From positions 124,001-188,000 of the forward strand of contig JACCGJ010010800.1 of the NCBI GenBank assembly GCA_013407085.1: a DNA stretch of 64,000 bases, in the 5' to 3' direction. This document shows positions 10,370-20,499 of the stretch, piece after piece. How positions within the stretch are numbered: position 1 is the first letter of the stretch; every line of letters starts with the position of its first letter. The DNA is from Atriophallophorus winterbourni (lineage: Eukaryota > Platyhelminthes > Trematoda > Plagiorchiida > Microphallidae). Under the pieces are notes generated by a model. That model made no database searches. It saw nothing but the letters and a program-made list of their open reading frames with translations, and was not told the origin of the DNA. A program made the translations under genes and the position numbers.

Positions 10370-12352
10370 GTGCGTGAGCTCGAATTAGAGAGAGATTCAG
10401 AGATTGCTAAGGAGACGATAGCTCGTTTGAGCGGATGCAGTGTAAACGACAATTATGTTTCTGAAGTTCCGGTTAATCGACATATTGAGTCGGAAGCGGT
10501 GAAGATGTCACAAAAGGTCGTTAACGATGTTGCTTCATTGCCTAGGGTAGAGTTAACTAAATATGGTGGCAATTCGGTGGATTACTGGAAATTTATTCGG
10601 CAATTTGAGTGTTGTATAGAATCGAAAACTTGCGATTCTGGACAGCGTTTGCTATATCTTATGTATTATTGCCGAGGCAAGGCTCGAAAAGCGATTGATG
10701 TTTGTGTGATGCTCTCGCCTGAAGACGGGTATAAAAGAGCACGCAGCATCCTACAGGAAATGTTTGGCCTGCCTCATGTCGTTGCAAGCTCGTTATTGAC
10801 CGAGGTGTTGAGTGAAGCAGCCAAAGTAAGAAGCGATTCGGATAGTCTGTCAAACCTTGCTTTGAAGATGGAAAGTTGTCAGATTGCTTTGAAGCAAATG
10901 CGCTGTGAAGCAGACTTGAAGTCTGTCACCACCTTGGAAGGATTGGTCAAATGTTTGCCGGCTGAACTACAACAGCAATGGGCTGACCTGGCAGATACGA
11001 TTGCCGCTGATGGGTCAGAAGTTGACTTTGCACGTTTATCCGAGTTTGTCTCCCGCAAAGCGAGAATCGCCAGGAGCAGGTTTGGCATGCTCATTAATGA
11101 GACTAATGGGTCAACCAAGCCATCAGAGAAATTGAAATTGTCCGAAGGACGGAGAGAGTACATGACCACAAGTTACTCCCCATCAATGCGAATAGAATGC
11201 TACCAGTGTAAAGGACCTCATCGAATAGAAAACTGTCTTACATATCTGAAGGCTGATGTGAGAGACAGATGGGCTATTGCTAAGCAACACGATATGTGCT
11301 ACGTTTGCTTGAACCGGTCTCATAAAGCAAGCGAATGCAAGGTGCCGACTGTTTGCTCCGTCGAAGGGTGTGGTAGACGTCACCATTCGTCTCTACATTA
11401 TAATCGTATAAGTGAGCAACAAAAAACTAATAATTACAGTGCTACTGCTCTCAGTCCAGCAGTAAGCCTGGGTTACCTAACGGTGAAAATTGACAAGCCT
11501 GTGGGGCTTGTTCCAGTCGTAGCGTTACTCGATAATGGCTCGGATACCACACTGATCTCACAAAGATTTGTTGAGAAATTCGGTATGCCTAGTGTCGCAG
11601 TTGATGTGTCGATAACCTCGCTCGGTTTGCATCGAAAATTAAAAGGTTCAGTATTGAGTTTCAATGTACATTCCGTTGACGGGGATGAAGTAATTCATGT
11701 TGCCGAAGCTTACACGGTTTCCAAGTTATCTGTAGTAACGATGAATTCCCCGAATAGTATCATCGCAAGATATGATTATTTGGAGGATCTTAGATTCTCG
11801 GAGAATGTTGGACAAGAAATAACCTTGCTGATTAGATGTAACGTTCCGGAAGCGCATTGGGCGTTGGAACAGCGATTAGGAAGCAGGCGCCGTCCATTCG
11901 CAACGAAGACATTGCTCGGTTGGATATTGCAGGGGCCTGCGTGTAAAACGTTTGAGGATATTGACCTTTGTGTTGTCGGTTGTGATCAGGAAGCTGAGTT
12001 ACCTGACACTGAATTAGCTCAGTCGGATTATGTGACTGAATTTCCCGACACTAATTTGGATCAGACGGAGACTAAGCCTGGCTCACCTGACACCGAATCA
12101 GCCAAAATGAATAGTAGGCCTGGTTCACATGACAGTGAATCAGTCGATGTGGGGGCGACAGATGGTCGGCGTGACTATTCATATGAGTGGCGCAAGACGT
12201 TCGGTTGTGTACCCGATGAGCCATTTGTGTTTCGGACACCGGATACACTCATTTCAATTTGCAGATTAGAGTTGTTTAGATGGCGCAAGATGTCGCTATT
12301 TGAGGATGAAATACATAAGGCTCGTTCGGCTGGGAATGCACGCATAAGCTAA
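10370..12352 (+). CDS. BEL/Pao gag-protease polyprotein, 660 codons, intact
   Basis: An uninterrupted frame encodes capsid-like gag (conserved DYWKFIRQFE and LYLMYYCRGKARKAI near residues 60-110), then the paired zinc-binding region typical of BEL/Pao (CYQCKGPHRIENC, a CYVCLNRSHKASEC knuckle, GCGRRHHSSLHY; residues about 275-345). The retroviral-type aspartic protease follows (LLDNGSDTTLISQRF, about residues 390-405) and ends with GWILQGP, where the RT normally begins. RT, RNase H and integrase are absent. A PDTE/PGS-rich linker leads directly to a short terminal domain ending ARSAGNARIS. The given start is a GTG. The frame is open upstream to about 10220 without an ATG, so the true start is uncertain. 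The N-terminal motif is DNG rather than the more usual DSG. Confidence 0.8.
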   Translation: MRELELERDSEIAKETIARLSGCSVNDNYVSEVPVNRHIESEAVKMSQKVVNDVASLPRVELTKYGGNSVDYWKFIRQFECCIESKTCDSGQRLLYLMYYCRGKARKAIDVCVMLSPEDGYKRARSILQEMFGLPHVVASSLLTEVLSEAAKVRSDSDSLSNLALKMESCQIALKQMRCEADLKSVTTLEGLVKCLPAELQQQWADLADTIAADGSEVDFARLSEFVSRKARIARSRFGMLINETNGSTKPSEKLKLSEGRREYMTTSYSPSMRIECYQCKGPHRIENCLTYLKADVRDRWAIAKQHDMCYVCLNRSHKASECKVPTVCSVEGCGRRHHSSLHYNRISEQQKTNNYSATALSPAVSLGYLTVKIDKPVGLVPVVALLDNGSDTTLISQRFVEKFGMPSVAVDVSITSLGLHRKLKGSVLSFNVHSVDGDEVIHVAEAYTVSKLSVVTMNSPNSIIARYDYLEDLRFSENVGQEITLLIRCNVPEAHWALEQRLGSRRRPFATKTLLGWILQGPACKTFEDIDLCVVGCDQEAELPDTELAQSDYVTEFPDTNLDQTETKPGSPDTESAKMNSRPGSHDSESVDVGATDGRRDYSYEWRKTFGCVPDEPFVFRTPDTLISICRLELFRWRKMSLFEDEIHKARSAGNARIS

Positions 12353-12563
12353 TTGTTAGGAACGGTGGCAGAACCGGAGGACGTGGTGGGTCTTAGTCTG
12401 GCAAACTATTTCCCTATAAAAAGCCACATGTGTCCAATGATGGCAATTAGACGTGGCGTGTGTGACTCGCCACTAAATAAAGTCATTTGCTGCACGGAAT
12501 TCGTTAGGGTATTCGTCGAACAATCGTTGTACAGTTGAGCCCTAGATAGAATTTGGTCGGAGG

Positions 12564-13141
12564 TGTAAGGTTCAAAGTAGTTTCAAAATTCTTCATTTCC
12601 CTTTTACATTCCTTTCATTTTGAACTCAGTTACAAAACTTGAATTTTGTGAAATAGATTTTGCTTGTGTTTTATTTTCCTACAGTATTTTGATATAAAAC
12701 ATTTCTTTTTGTAATTATTTTATTGGAAATCTTCTGTTCATATATTTGGTGGAGCTTTTGTTTTAATTCATCGTTGAGGCCATTGTCGGTCATTGTTGTT
12801 GAATTTGGTTGCCATTTGGGGCACTTGTATTTAGCTTGTATTTTGACACCCTTTTTGGGTGTCTTGTCTTTGATATACATTTTGGACGGCAATTTTGGTA
12901 ACTCCTTTCATTCTATTTATATCTCAGGTCGTCATTGAACTTGTTTGCATTTGATATAATTGATTCTGGAATATTTTGGCTCCACTGTTTGCTGTACGTT
13001 CCTATACAGTTGAGGTTTGTATAATTATTGTTGTTGTAATTGTTTCTAATTACAGTACCGTATAACATCCGAATTGTGGTTTTGAATTTGTCGAACTAAG
13101 AAACGGGTGGAATACGCGTTACTCACGTCACAGACGTTACA
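12564..13141 (+). repeat. BEL/Pao right LTR
   Basis: A 578-bp LTR starting TGTAAGG and ending GACGTTACA, followed at 13142 by the CTTAC duplication. It differs from the left LTR by an insertion near 12900 (about 25 bp) and a few substitutions. The element is therefore not brand new, or the two LTRs were partly copied from different templates. Confidence 0.85.
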
Positions 13142-13146
13142 CTTAC

Positions 13147-13490
13147 TTCTGGTTATTGGGCCCGCTACAAAAAATCTCGGAATGCCTGTGTTAAATTACA
13201 GCGTGTGCTGAAACAGGATTTTGAGTTATCCTTAGCTAAACATGCGAAAACTAACCCGAAAATGTTTTATAGCTAAGCACAGTCAAAAGGAAAAACTAGG
13301 GGAAGCATAGGAGATTTAAAACTGAAGGACGGAAAAGTAGCTGATTCCGACCTGTCTAAGGCGACTGCCTTCTCAGGGTTTTTCAGTCGCGTTCAACGAG
13401 GGGATAATTCTTCAATCGCACCGTCAGGTCTGCTCGACCTGACACCTGGTGTCCATGTATTAGATGAGTTGTCCTTTCTTACCCTTGTAA
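13147..13490 (+). pseudogene. CR1-like ORF2, continuation after the BEL/Pao insertion
   Basis: The linker between endonuclease and reverse transcriptase resumes (GYWARYKKSRNAC, NPKMFYS then a stop, GDLKLKDGKVADSD, GVHVLDELSF). It is colinear with the piece ending at 7741. Similarity fades around 13490, before the RT catalytic motifs, so the 3' part of this CR1 is missing. Confidence 0.75.
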
Positions 13491-14482
13491 ATTTACAATC
13501 ATTTATTAAACGGAAAACTGATGCTATTATTCCGAAGTCACCAAAATTGCGTTCATTTGTCTGTACAATAATCGGGCTAACTCACGGACATTGTGCAATA
13601 GCTACATGTCTATGTTTATGGAGTTTTCAAAAATACACTGCTGAAGTAATTCAAAATGCAAGTAACGATGATATATTTATCAAAACACAGAAAAAGTAAA
13701 TGGCTGTGTGTGCAAATTGTTTTGCTTGGAACTCAGCAACTGGTAAAACATTGAGTTGAAAAAGTATCGTGCTATGTCAATGTATCCTAATTATTAATTT
13801 CAGAATCATATGCTAAATAGTATACATTCATATTCACAATTCAACTATTAGCATAAAGTAAAAGAAGTTTATGGCCCGATAATAAGATATATGCCACCAC
13901 AATTAGATATAGACACGTATAACTTAGTTTGAAATAATGAATTAAAGTAAACAATAAAAATCGATAAAATTATGGAATTTTCATTTCAGTATACAATGTG
14001 CAACTCACGTGCCAATTCACAGTAGATAGAAGGTACTGCTCGCAAACAACAAAACAGCCTGAATCTTTGATATTCTGGAACTTGGAGATTACATTTAACC
14101 AGTGAAAACAGCCCAATTCACTAATTGGTTTTGACATAAAACAACGTTATCAATCATTATTCATGCATTATTCATCAGAACAATCAAAAAATTATCATTG
14201 TGTGTTGTAAAAGTGAATTTTATTCTCGTGTAATCGATCTCAGCAATTCGGGTGCAAATAAATCGTTATTTCACAATCAATTGGCTTTCAACCTTTTTCA
14301 CGTTGGGATATTCTTGGTTCAGAATCTTTTTAATGAAAATATCGAACACAACAATGTTTATGGAAATAGATAAAAAAAATTACACAGTGGAAAATCCGAT
14401 CACAATTAAAAAAGCTCAAATTGCCTGGTAGAAAAGATGTTTAAAAATCCGAAAATAAATAATTTGAAAAGAAATATGAGTT
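13491..14482. other. AT-rich DNA with a dispersed repeat
   Basis: No gene seen. About 14040-14320 resembles 20700-20975 in the same orientation. Both contain aacagcc, then ttttgacataaaacaacgtt-like sequence, then gcaaataaa and a Thr/Phe-codon-like tail. The gcaaataaa word could be a polyadenylation signal of a solo LTR, but no termini could be assigned. Confidence 0.4.
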
Positions 14483-14656
14483 TGTAGTAGACTGATTACG
14501 ATAATTATCGTCCTACCAATGTAGGATGAAATGCACATGACAATGTATATTGTATCGTGGTAGCCTAATGGTTTACAACAGTACCGAAGAGCAGTGACGT
14601 AGCCCGCGTGAACGGGAAAGATGTCCAGGTCAATGGTTTCAAGGTCGGATGATACA
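14483..14656 (-). repeat. Older diverged LTR of the CsRn1-like gypsy family
   Basis: TGTAGTAGACTGATTACGAT at its left edge matches the LTR edges at 14661, 46868 and 57850. Diverged matches (tatcgtggtagcc, ggtcaatg) continue to about 14656. It appears to be the LTR of an older copy whose internal part reappears at 16817-17185, with the younger element inserted in between. Confidence 0.6.
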
Positions 14657-14660
14657 CATT

Positions 14661-14847
14661 TGTAGTAGACCAGGTTCACTACAATAATGTCCCCAAGAAC
14701 GTTGGAGAAAAGGCAGGTTGACTGGAAGATTTATAGCGGTAGCCAAAAAGGTACTCGAAGGTACATGGTAGCAATCACGGAACACGAATCAACGGAAAGT
14801 GCGTTATCAAGGTCAATTGTTATATACAGTAAAACAATGTTGTTACA
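14661..14847 (-). repeat. CsRn1-like gypsy 3' LTR
   Basis: 187 bp. In element orientation it starts TGTAACAACATTG and ends CTACTACA. It is near-identical to 16626-16812. Confidence 0.85.
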
Positions 14848-15374
14848 CAGCCCCCTTCCAAGAAGTCTGGTCAGAGGAGACTTCTGATCAGGAATTGACA
14901 ATTGAACTGGCCAAGCGGTGTCAGGTCGTTCCAGGCTGGACATAGTCTCTCAGCAACCAGTAACTTCGAAGTCAGCCAAGGCACTTGATCTGCGTGGGTC
15001 GATTGTCGGTGGTGACCAGGGTAGGATACACGAAAAACCGATCAGTACTAAGCCAAGTCACGTCTCACATGGAGTGAACGTGCTGCCTGAGCCGAATCAC
15101 ATGGGGTGAACGAGCTGCTAGCGGGAATCACCCGTCTGGCATGGTCTTAGTATGAACCCAGTAGGAGCAGATGTAGGCACATCCGTAGGCTTGACAACGA
15201 AGAACCAGAAGTTTCGAAAACAAAGTCCGTGCTGAGAAGTTCCTGCACCCCCAGGGTCGATGGCGAACGGCCTCGCCTGGAGAAAGCTGAGTGGCGTGTC
15301 GTCGGGCTGGTAAGGACCTTGTCTGATAAGTTTCGTGTTGGGCGGCGTGTGCTGATGGTAGGGGCTACCGGGTG

Positions 15375-15695
15375 GGATGGCGACAGGCGTCGGCGATCCG
15401 GGGGTGGCGCGTGCCACGGTTTCCACAGCGGGAGGTACATGCGTACAGAGGGGATACACGAAGGATGCGTGTATTCCAGGTTACCGGATAGGATGTCGAC
15501 AAGCGTCGGTGATCCGGGGGTGGCGCGTGCCACGAGTTCCACAGCGGGAGGTACAAGCGTACCGAGGGGATACACGAATGATGCGTGTATTCCAGGTTAC
15601 CGGACAGAATGGCGACAAGCGTCGGCGATCCGGGGGTGGCGCGTGCCACGATTTCCACTACGGGAGGTGCATGTGTACCTGAGAAGTGAGAAGAA
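15375..15695 (-). repeat. 116-bp tandem repeat, about 2.8 copies
   Basis: Units start near 15377, 15493 and 15609, each containing gtcggcgatccgggggtggc and ending gtgtattccaggttaccg. The period of 116 is not divisible by three, so ORFs across the array change frame and are spurious. A shorter version occurs in the related element at about 47281-47460. The array lies in the 3' non-coding part of the gypsy element. Confidence 0.85.
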
Positions 15696-15734
15696 AAAAA
15701 AACTCTCTGGTGCATGGGATTATGGCCACGACCG

Positions 15735-16330
15735 AGTTATAGTGAAGAGGTACAAAAAGCATGCACGGGATATACCAAGCGATAATAACGTGTTAAATAC
15801 CCGCTACATAATTGGCAAATGTGCCGTTCTGGGCGCATACTCAAAGTGGAGATGACGGATTGTGGGTATATACTTGATGTACAAGCGGTTATTATCCCAA
15901 ATGGCGTGGGTGCCATGACTGTGTCATGCTGCACGTACTCACTAGCTTTCTGCCATACTACTTTTTCGTAACAAACGTAACGTAAGCACGAATGCCAGGA
16001 TGGAAAAGATTGCGTATGGTGTGACTAATGCACCGTCTAAAGGCAGACAGGGTAAGTAGTCGGAAAGCGCTTTGCGATAAGGCGCAAAGGATATCGCCCA
16101 AGCCATCGGGCAAGGGGCGAGGTGTGATGAAAGAATAGGCGTCCCTGAGCTGTACGATGCCGGCATCGGTAGCTTGCACTGCAGCGATTTCGCTGAGTTC
16201 GAGGGAGAGTGGACGGTCTATCACACACGTTGTAAGGATAGGAATTGTGGCACCTAAGATATATCGTATGTCAGTCGTAAAATGACTGACAAAATCCTGG
16301 TGCATAGTCTCTCTAGGAGAGTACCTACCC
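15735..16330 (-). pseudogene. Ty3/gypsy pol remnant (RNase H end and integrase start)
   Basis: The minus strand reads FVSHFTTDIRYILGA, then SLELSEIAAVQATDAGIVQL, the linker between RNase H and integrase in CsRn1/Kabuki-type pol. It continues with FHPGIRAYVTFVTKKVVW, the start of the integrase zinc domain. The frame breaks after about 15955 and decays. The RT and integrase catalytic cores are absent. Confidence 0.7.
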
Positions 16331-16604
16331 GACGATCCGTTGATTGATGTACGAGGGGCTTACAAGCAGTAAACAAAGTAAACTGTCTGCCCTGTAGATT
16401 GTGTTCTAACCCGACTTGTGAATTGATCAACAAGTGTAGTTATGTGATGCATATGACGTTTTGATGTAAAACGTGTCAAAGGATGTAAAAAAATTATCCT
16501 GAAATAACGCCGATGTAAATCGGGAAAAGACGTACCGAAAAATAAAATCTCGAATTGTGCGTGAATATTGGGCTTACCAATAGTAGTACACGAAGGATTC
16601 GTGC

Positions 16605-16622
16605 ATCACGTCGGGCTCACCA
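16605..16622 (-). other. Gypsy primer-binding site
   Basis: TGGTGAGCCCGACGTGAT on the minus strand, 3 nt inside the 5' LTR. Primer sites begin with TGG to pair with the CCA end of a tRNA. This sequence resembles the tRNA-Trp-type site described for CsRn1/Kabuki elements. The element at 46694 has the same site with one difference at 46872. Confidence 0.7.
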
Positions 16623-16625
16623 ATT

Positions 16626-16812
16626 TTTAGTAGACCAGGTTCACTACAATAATGTCCCCAAGAACGTTGGAGAAAAGGCAGGTTGACTGGAAGATTTATA
16701 GCGGTAGCCAAAAAGGTACTCGAAGGTACATGGTAGCAATCACGGAACACGAATCAACGGAAAGTGCTTTATCAAGGTCAATTTTTATATACAGTAAAAC
16801 AATGTTGTTACA
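16626..16812 (-). repeat. CsRn1-like gypsy 5' LTR
   Basis: 187 bp, matching 14661-14847. The inner terminal base pair TG/CA is degraded on the left (tttagtag in place of tgtagtag). It is followed by CATT, the right target duplication. Confidence 0.8.
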
Positions 16813-16816
16813 CATT

Positions 16817-17185
16817 TGGTACATATCCCTCTCCAAGAATCCTGGTTAGAAGAGACTTCTGATTGAGAATTGACAATCGAAGGGTTCAAACGGTGAAAGG
16901 TAATTCCAGGCTGGAACATAGTATCACAGCAACGACTCACTCCAAAGTCAGCCGAGGCACTTGATCTGCATGGGTTGATAGTCGGTGGTGACCGGAGTAG
17001 GGTGCACGAAGATCCGACCAGGACAAAACCGAGTCACGCCTCGCATGGAGTTAACGTGCTGCCTGAGCCGTCTCATATTAGGTACACGCGCTGCTTGCTA
17101 AATAGCTCATATGGTACGGTCTTATTACGAACCCAGTAGGAGCCGATGCAGACGCATCCATCAGCTTGACAACGAAGAACAAGAT
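16817..17185 (-). mobile_element. Internal 3' region of an older gypsy copy
   Basis: Similar to 14850-15210 of the younger element (shared words ccaagaa, gaattgacaat, gcacttgatctgc, gtcggtggtgacc). It has no pol coding. It joins naturally to the diverged LTR at 14483-14656 when the younger element is removed. It ends where the CR1 3' tail begins. Confidence 0.65.
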
Positions 17186-17203
17186 ACCACAAAAACACAC
17201 AGT

Positions 17204-20200
17204 CAATTCAATTCAATTCAATTCCATTTCAATGGTCTTAAAAGCATATAGATTTACAAAAAACAGAATATTATGGCAACAACGAATAATATAACAAGCA
17301 AAATGGGATTAGATTGCTTACTGAGCAGTTCAAAAATCAAGTAAATATCCAAAGGGCAGAAATTGTTTTCGATTGGTGGGATAACAAATGTAGGTGCATG
17401 GTGTTAAGATGTATAGTTTTCTTCGATGCACGGGTTTAGGGTCAAAAAGGCACCAAGGCTTCTCATGGGTGTTTGCTGGTTTGATGAGTTTACAACATTA
17501 TCTGGCAGATTGTTCCAAGTAAAACAAACTCGCACGGCAAAAAAATGCCGTCTGCAGTTGAGTCTCGAGTGAGGGACAGTTAGAGTAAATGTGTGAGCTC
17601 TTGTATTATGCGAGCTCCGTAGATTCAATAAGCATTGTAGATGGTGATTTCCGGTATTCCAAATATTGTAAACCAGAATCAAATCGCTTCGGAGACGACG
17701 ACGTGGATAATCAAATAAATTTAGCGTTTTGAATTGCTCATTGTAGGATTTCCGGCTGAGTCCAGTGACAAGTTTGGTAGCTCGATGATATATTCGTTGC
17801 AAAGTCGCAACATCTTTTTAATCATTGGCGACCCTGCTTGAACTGCGTATTCCATCGTGGGTCTGATGTACGTATTTATAATACAGGGAATTGCCTGTTT
17901 TGAGAACCTACCGAAAATTCTCTTTAGGAGTGACAATTTCTGTGATGTTTTGCGATAGACGTAGTTGAAGTGGCTCGACATCCCTAGGGTGTTGCTTATT
18001 AGCACACTCAAGTCCTTTTGTTCCATGGTCCACGAGAGGCTGTGTGTTCCAAGAAAATACTGGTACTCCACATATCTGCCAATGTATAACATGTGACACT
18101 TTTGAAAATTGAAAAATATGCGATTTTTTGGGACCAAGCCTGGAGGTTGTCCAGATCCTTCTGGAGCAGGTCGCAGTCTTCCGACTTACTTATCTTCGAC
18201 CACACTTTTATATCGTCCGCGAACAGTACGATCTTGCATTTGATGAGAACCAGTATATCATTAGCATAAAGCGCAAAGAGGATTGGTCCGAGGACGGATC
18301 CCTGAGACACTCCACTTGTCATGGCTACCGACTTCGATATAGCACCGTCCACAGAGACTTGAACAAGCCCATCAGTCAGGTAATTTTCTAACCATGCTAA
18401 CAGACTGCCAGTGATACCACAACGTTCCAGCTTCTGCAAGAGAATACTGTGGTTTACACGGTCAAATGCTTTCGACATATCGAGGTAACATACATGGATG
18501 GTATACCCAACATCTACTGCTCGAGTACAGTCGTCAAGTGTAAGGAAAAGGTTAGTAAGGCAGGAGTATCCCCTTCTAAAACCGTGCTGCGCTCCCGAAA
18601 ATAGCTTATTTTCCTCAAGGTATTTGCTCAGTTTGTTTGCAACGATCATTTCGAGTACCTTGGATACGGCGGACAACAAAGTAACAGGTCTGTAATTTGC
18701 ATGCTCCGAACGCCTTTGAAAATCGGGGAGATTATACCAGATTTCCATTCAATCGGTATGACACTTTGCGACAGCGATTCGCAGAATAACTGAGTTAGAG
18801 GTCCGCAAAATTGTGCAAAATGCTTGAGTATCTTCGGGGTAATTTTATCAAAACCGGGGGATTTTCTGGGATTCCACGATAGTAGAGTTCCCAGCACCTC
18901 TTCTTTGGTGATGGTTATTGTGCCCAATGGTAGAGGATGCGATATGTCTGGATCCATTTGTATATCCGCGCTTTCCTTTGGACAAAATACTGTAGCATAA
19001 TAAATTACCAAAGCATCCGCGGTGTCAGCTGCATTTGTGGTCAATCCAGAGGGCGTCCGCAAGGCCGCAACTCCTGGTTTCACTGAACACTGCTTGTTCA
19101 CAATCTGATAAAGAAGCAATAAGTTTAATGATCTGGTTTCTTAGTTTCTAAAGGTCTCCCATGTGGCATCGGGGGTTAACCGGCGATGGTTTCTCCAAGC
19201 AATATTTCGCAGTTTAATCCATTTCCGAGTGCGACTGTGGATTTCAAATTCAAATGCGTTTCCAGACTGTTTTGGTACGAATGCTGAGTTTGAGTTGATT
19301 TCCTGATTAAGCTTGGTCAAAATGCTACACCACTGCTCTTTTACTCTTATGCCTTCAATTTGCCAATCGTTAATCAAACTTAGGGCGTTTGATAATTTAG
19401 ATAGGCATACCTTTCTGATGATTTTTGTTGTATCGTTTGTTCGCTCTGCTCGACATAGGTAGTCAAAATTCAAGACTAAATGGTCGCTCGAACCTAGCGG
19501 ACAATCGTACGTAATGTTTTCCACAGAGTCCTCTTCAGTTGTCAAGATAAGATCGAGCATTGAAGGCATATCTCTCCCTCTGTATCTTGTATTGCTTTCA
19601 ACGTGATTATACAAGGGAATTTCGTCAAACAGCTGCTGGAAGATGGCAGCAGTGGAGGTCTGAGAAATTTTGTTCGTCCTCAGCAATTTAAGCAGATTAA
19701 AGTCTCTCATGATCAAGATTCACGTATGATATCTCGAGGCAATCAAACGTAGCTTGTCGAGTAGATTCGTATTATACACTTCCGGGGCTGCTGGTGGACG
19801 ATAAATTACGCCGATTATGCAATCATCGCCTGTAGTCGTTGTCAACAAACACCATAGCGTGTCCTGAAGCACCAAGTCGGGATCCGTCATTTCTTTGCAC
19901 TTGAGTCTCTGATCATAATAGAGTGCCACACCTCCTCCACGTGACGCACGGTCTCGACAGAGCAGTGACATGCCAGCAATATCTAACTCACAATTTCCGG
20001 GCTCAGCCAAGTTTCGGTAATGGCAATTAACTGAGGTCGTTTAATCTTTAGCCGAGCGACAAGTTCGCCAAATTTGTTAATCAAGCTTTGGGCATTGGTA
20101 TAGAGGCATCCAAGAACAGTTTTTGTAAGCAAAGATGGATGGTGTCGTGTGATGGCATAATCTGAGACAATCTGAGTCGGCACTGTTCTGTTTTTTGACA

Positions 20201-20480
20201 AGTTCAGTAGCATATCGGTCGTTTCAGGTTGAGAGGCGCAAATCGAGTCCTCTTTTTGGCTAAAAAAGATTTGTTTATCTGGCTTCAGTCCACTATCGGG
20301 AGTCATTTGGGGTGGCTTTGCGTTCGATTGCTGATTTTGTGTCCCAGCTAAAGATTCACTTCTTGGTTCAGTTGATAGGGCTTCATCAATCCTGACACTA
20401 TTTAATGCAGAATGGGCTGCATTTATATCAGTGTTTATGCGATCGCTAAGGATTAAACTTTTTGGGATTTGGTGTTTCCA
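17204..20480 (-). mobile_element. CR1-like LINE, near-full ORF2 with frameshifts
   Basis: A minus-strand CR1 with endonuclease, RT and C-terminal tail, ending in a short tandem repeat of attca at 17204-17225. Short terminal repeats of this kind are characteristic of CR1 3' ends. The upstream ORF1 is not recognisable. The 5' end lies near 20480. Confidence 0.8.
17404..20306 (-). pseudogene. CR1-like ORF2 (endonuclease plus reverse transcriptase), broken
   Basis: Reading on the minus strand: LGCLYTNAQSLINKFGEL and AITETWLSPEIV begin the EEP endonuclease. A frameshift near 20000 moves to SRGGGVALYYDQRL. A TGA near 19720 precedes IMRDFNLLK (the usual GDFN is RDFN), and LGSSDHLVLNFDYL carries the catalytic His. 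The RT follows: SPGFDKITPKIL; a frameshift near 18700; ANYRPVTLLSAVSKVLE; AFDRVNHSILLQKL; SGVSQGSVLGPILFALYAND; and LFADDIKVW, which is the catalytic DD. Further shifts near 18137 and 17800 lead to the terminal WNNLPDNVV block. At least four lesions make it a pseudogene. Confidence 0.85.
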
Positions 20481-20499
20481 GCATTTTCAGTCATTGCTG

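Larger units (their letters stand above)
7742..13141 (+). mobile_element. Non-autonomous BEL/Pao LTR element with an internal inverted segment
   Basis: The 5.4-kb unit is bounded by LTRs beginning TGTAAGG and ending TTACA, with a CTTAC duplication on each side. Inside it, in order, are a full left LTR, an inverted partial copy (8295-about 9927) of the element's own 3' half, an 84-bp LTR end (9924-10007), the internal region with a 660-codon gag-protease frame, and the right LTR. No reverse transcriptase, RNase H or integrase is present, so the element depends on a relative for mobility. The gag cysteine pattern and the DNGSDTTL protease place it in BEL/Pao. Confidence 0.85.
14661..16812 (-). 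mobile_element. CsRn1-like Ty3/gypsy element, internally deleted
   Basis: Two 187-bp LTRs flank a 1.8-kb interior, with a CATT duplication at 14657-14660 and 16813-16816. The element reads on the minus strand. The 5' LTR (16812-16626) is followed after 3 nt by a TGG-starting primer site. A pol remnant, non-coding sequence with 116-bp tandem repeats, a purine-rich tract (ggaaggggg near 14855) and the 3' LTR (14847-14661) follow. The primer site and pol type match the CsRn1 lineage known from flukes. Gag and most of pol are missing, so it is not autonomous. Confidence 0.8.

Noticed and set aside
14555..14650. tRNA-derived SINE head: a perfect box A word (tagcctaatgg) and a weak box B-like word.
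   Set aside because: The segment aligns, though diverged, with the gypsy LTR family over its whole length (tatcgcggtagcc and ggtcaattg blocks), so the box A match is coincidental.
15118..15855. Overlapping Pro/Gly-rich ORFs of 100-208 codons on both strands.
   Set aside because: They arise from the GC-rich 116-bp tandem array, whose period is not a multiple of three, and they have no family resemblance.
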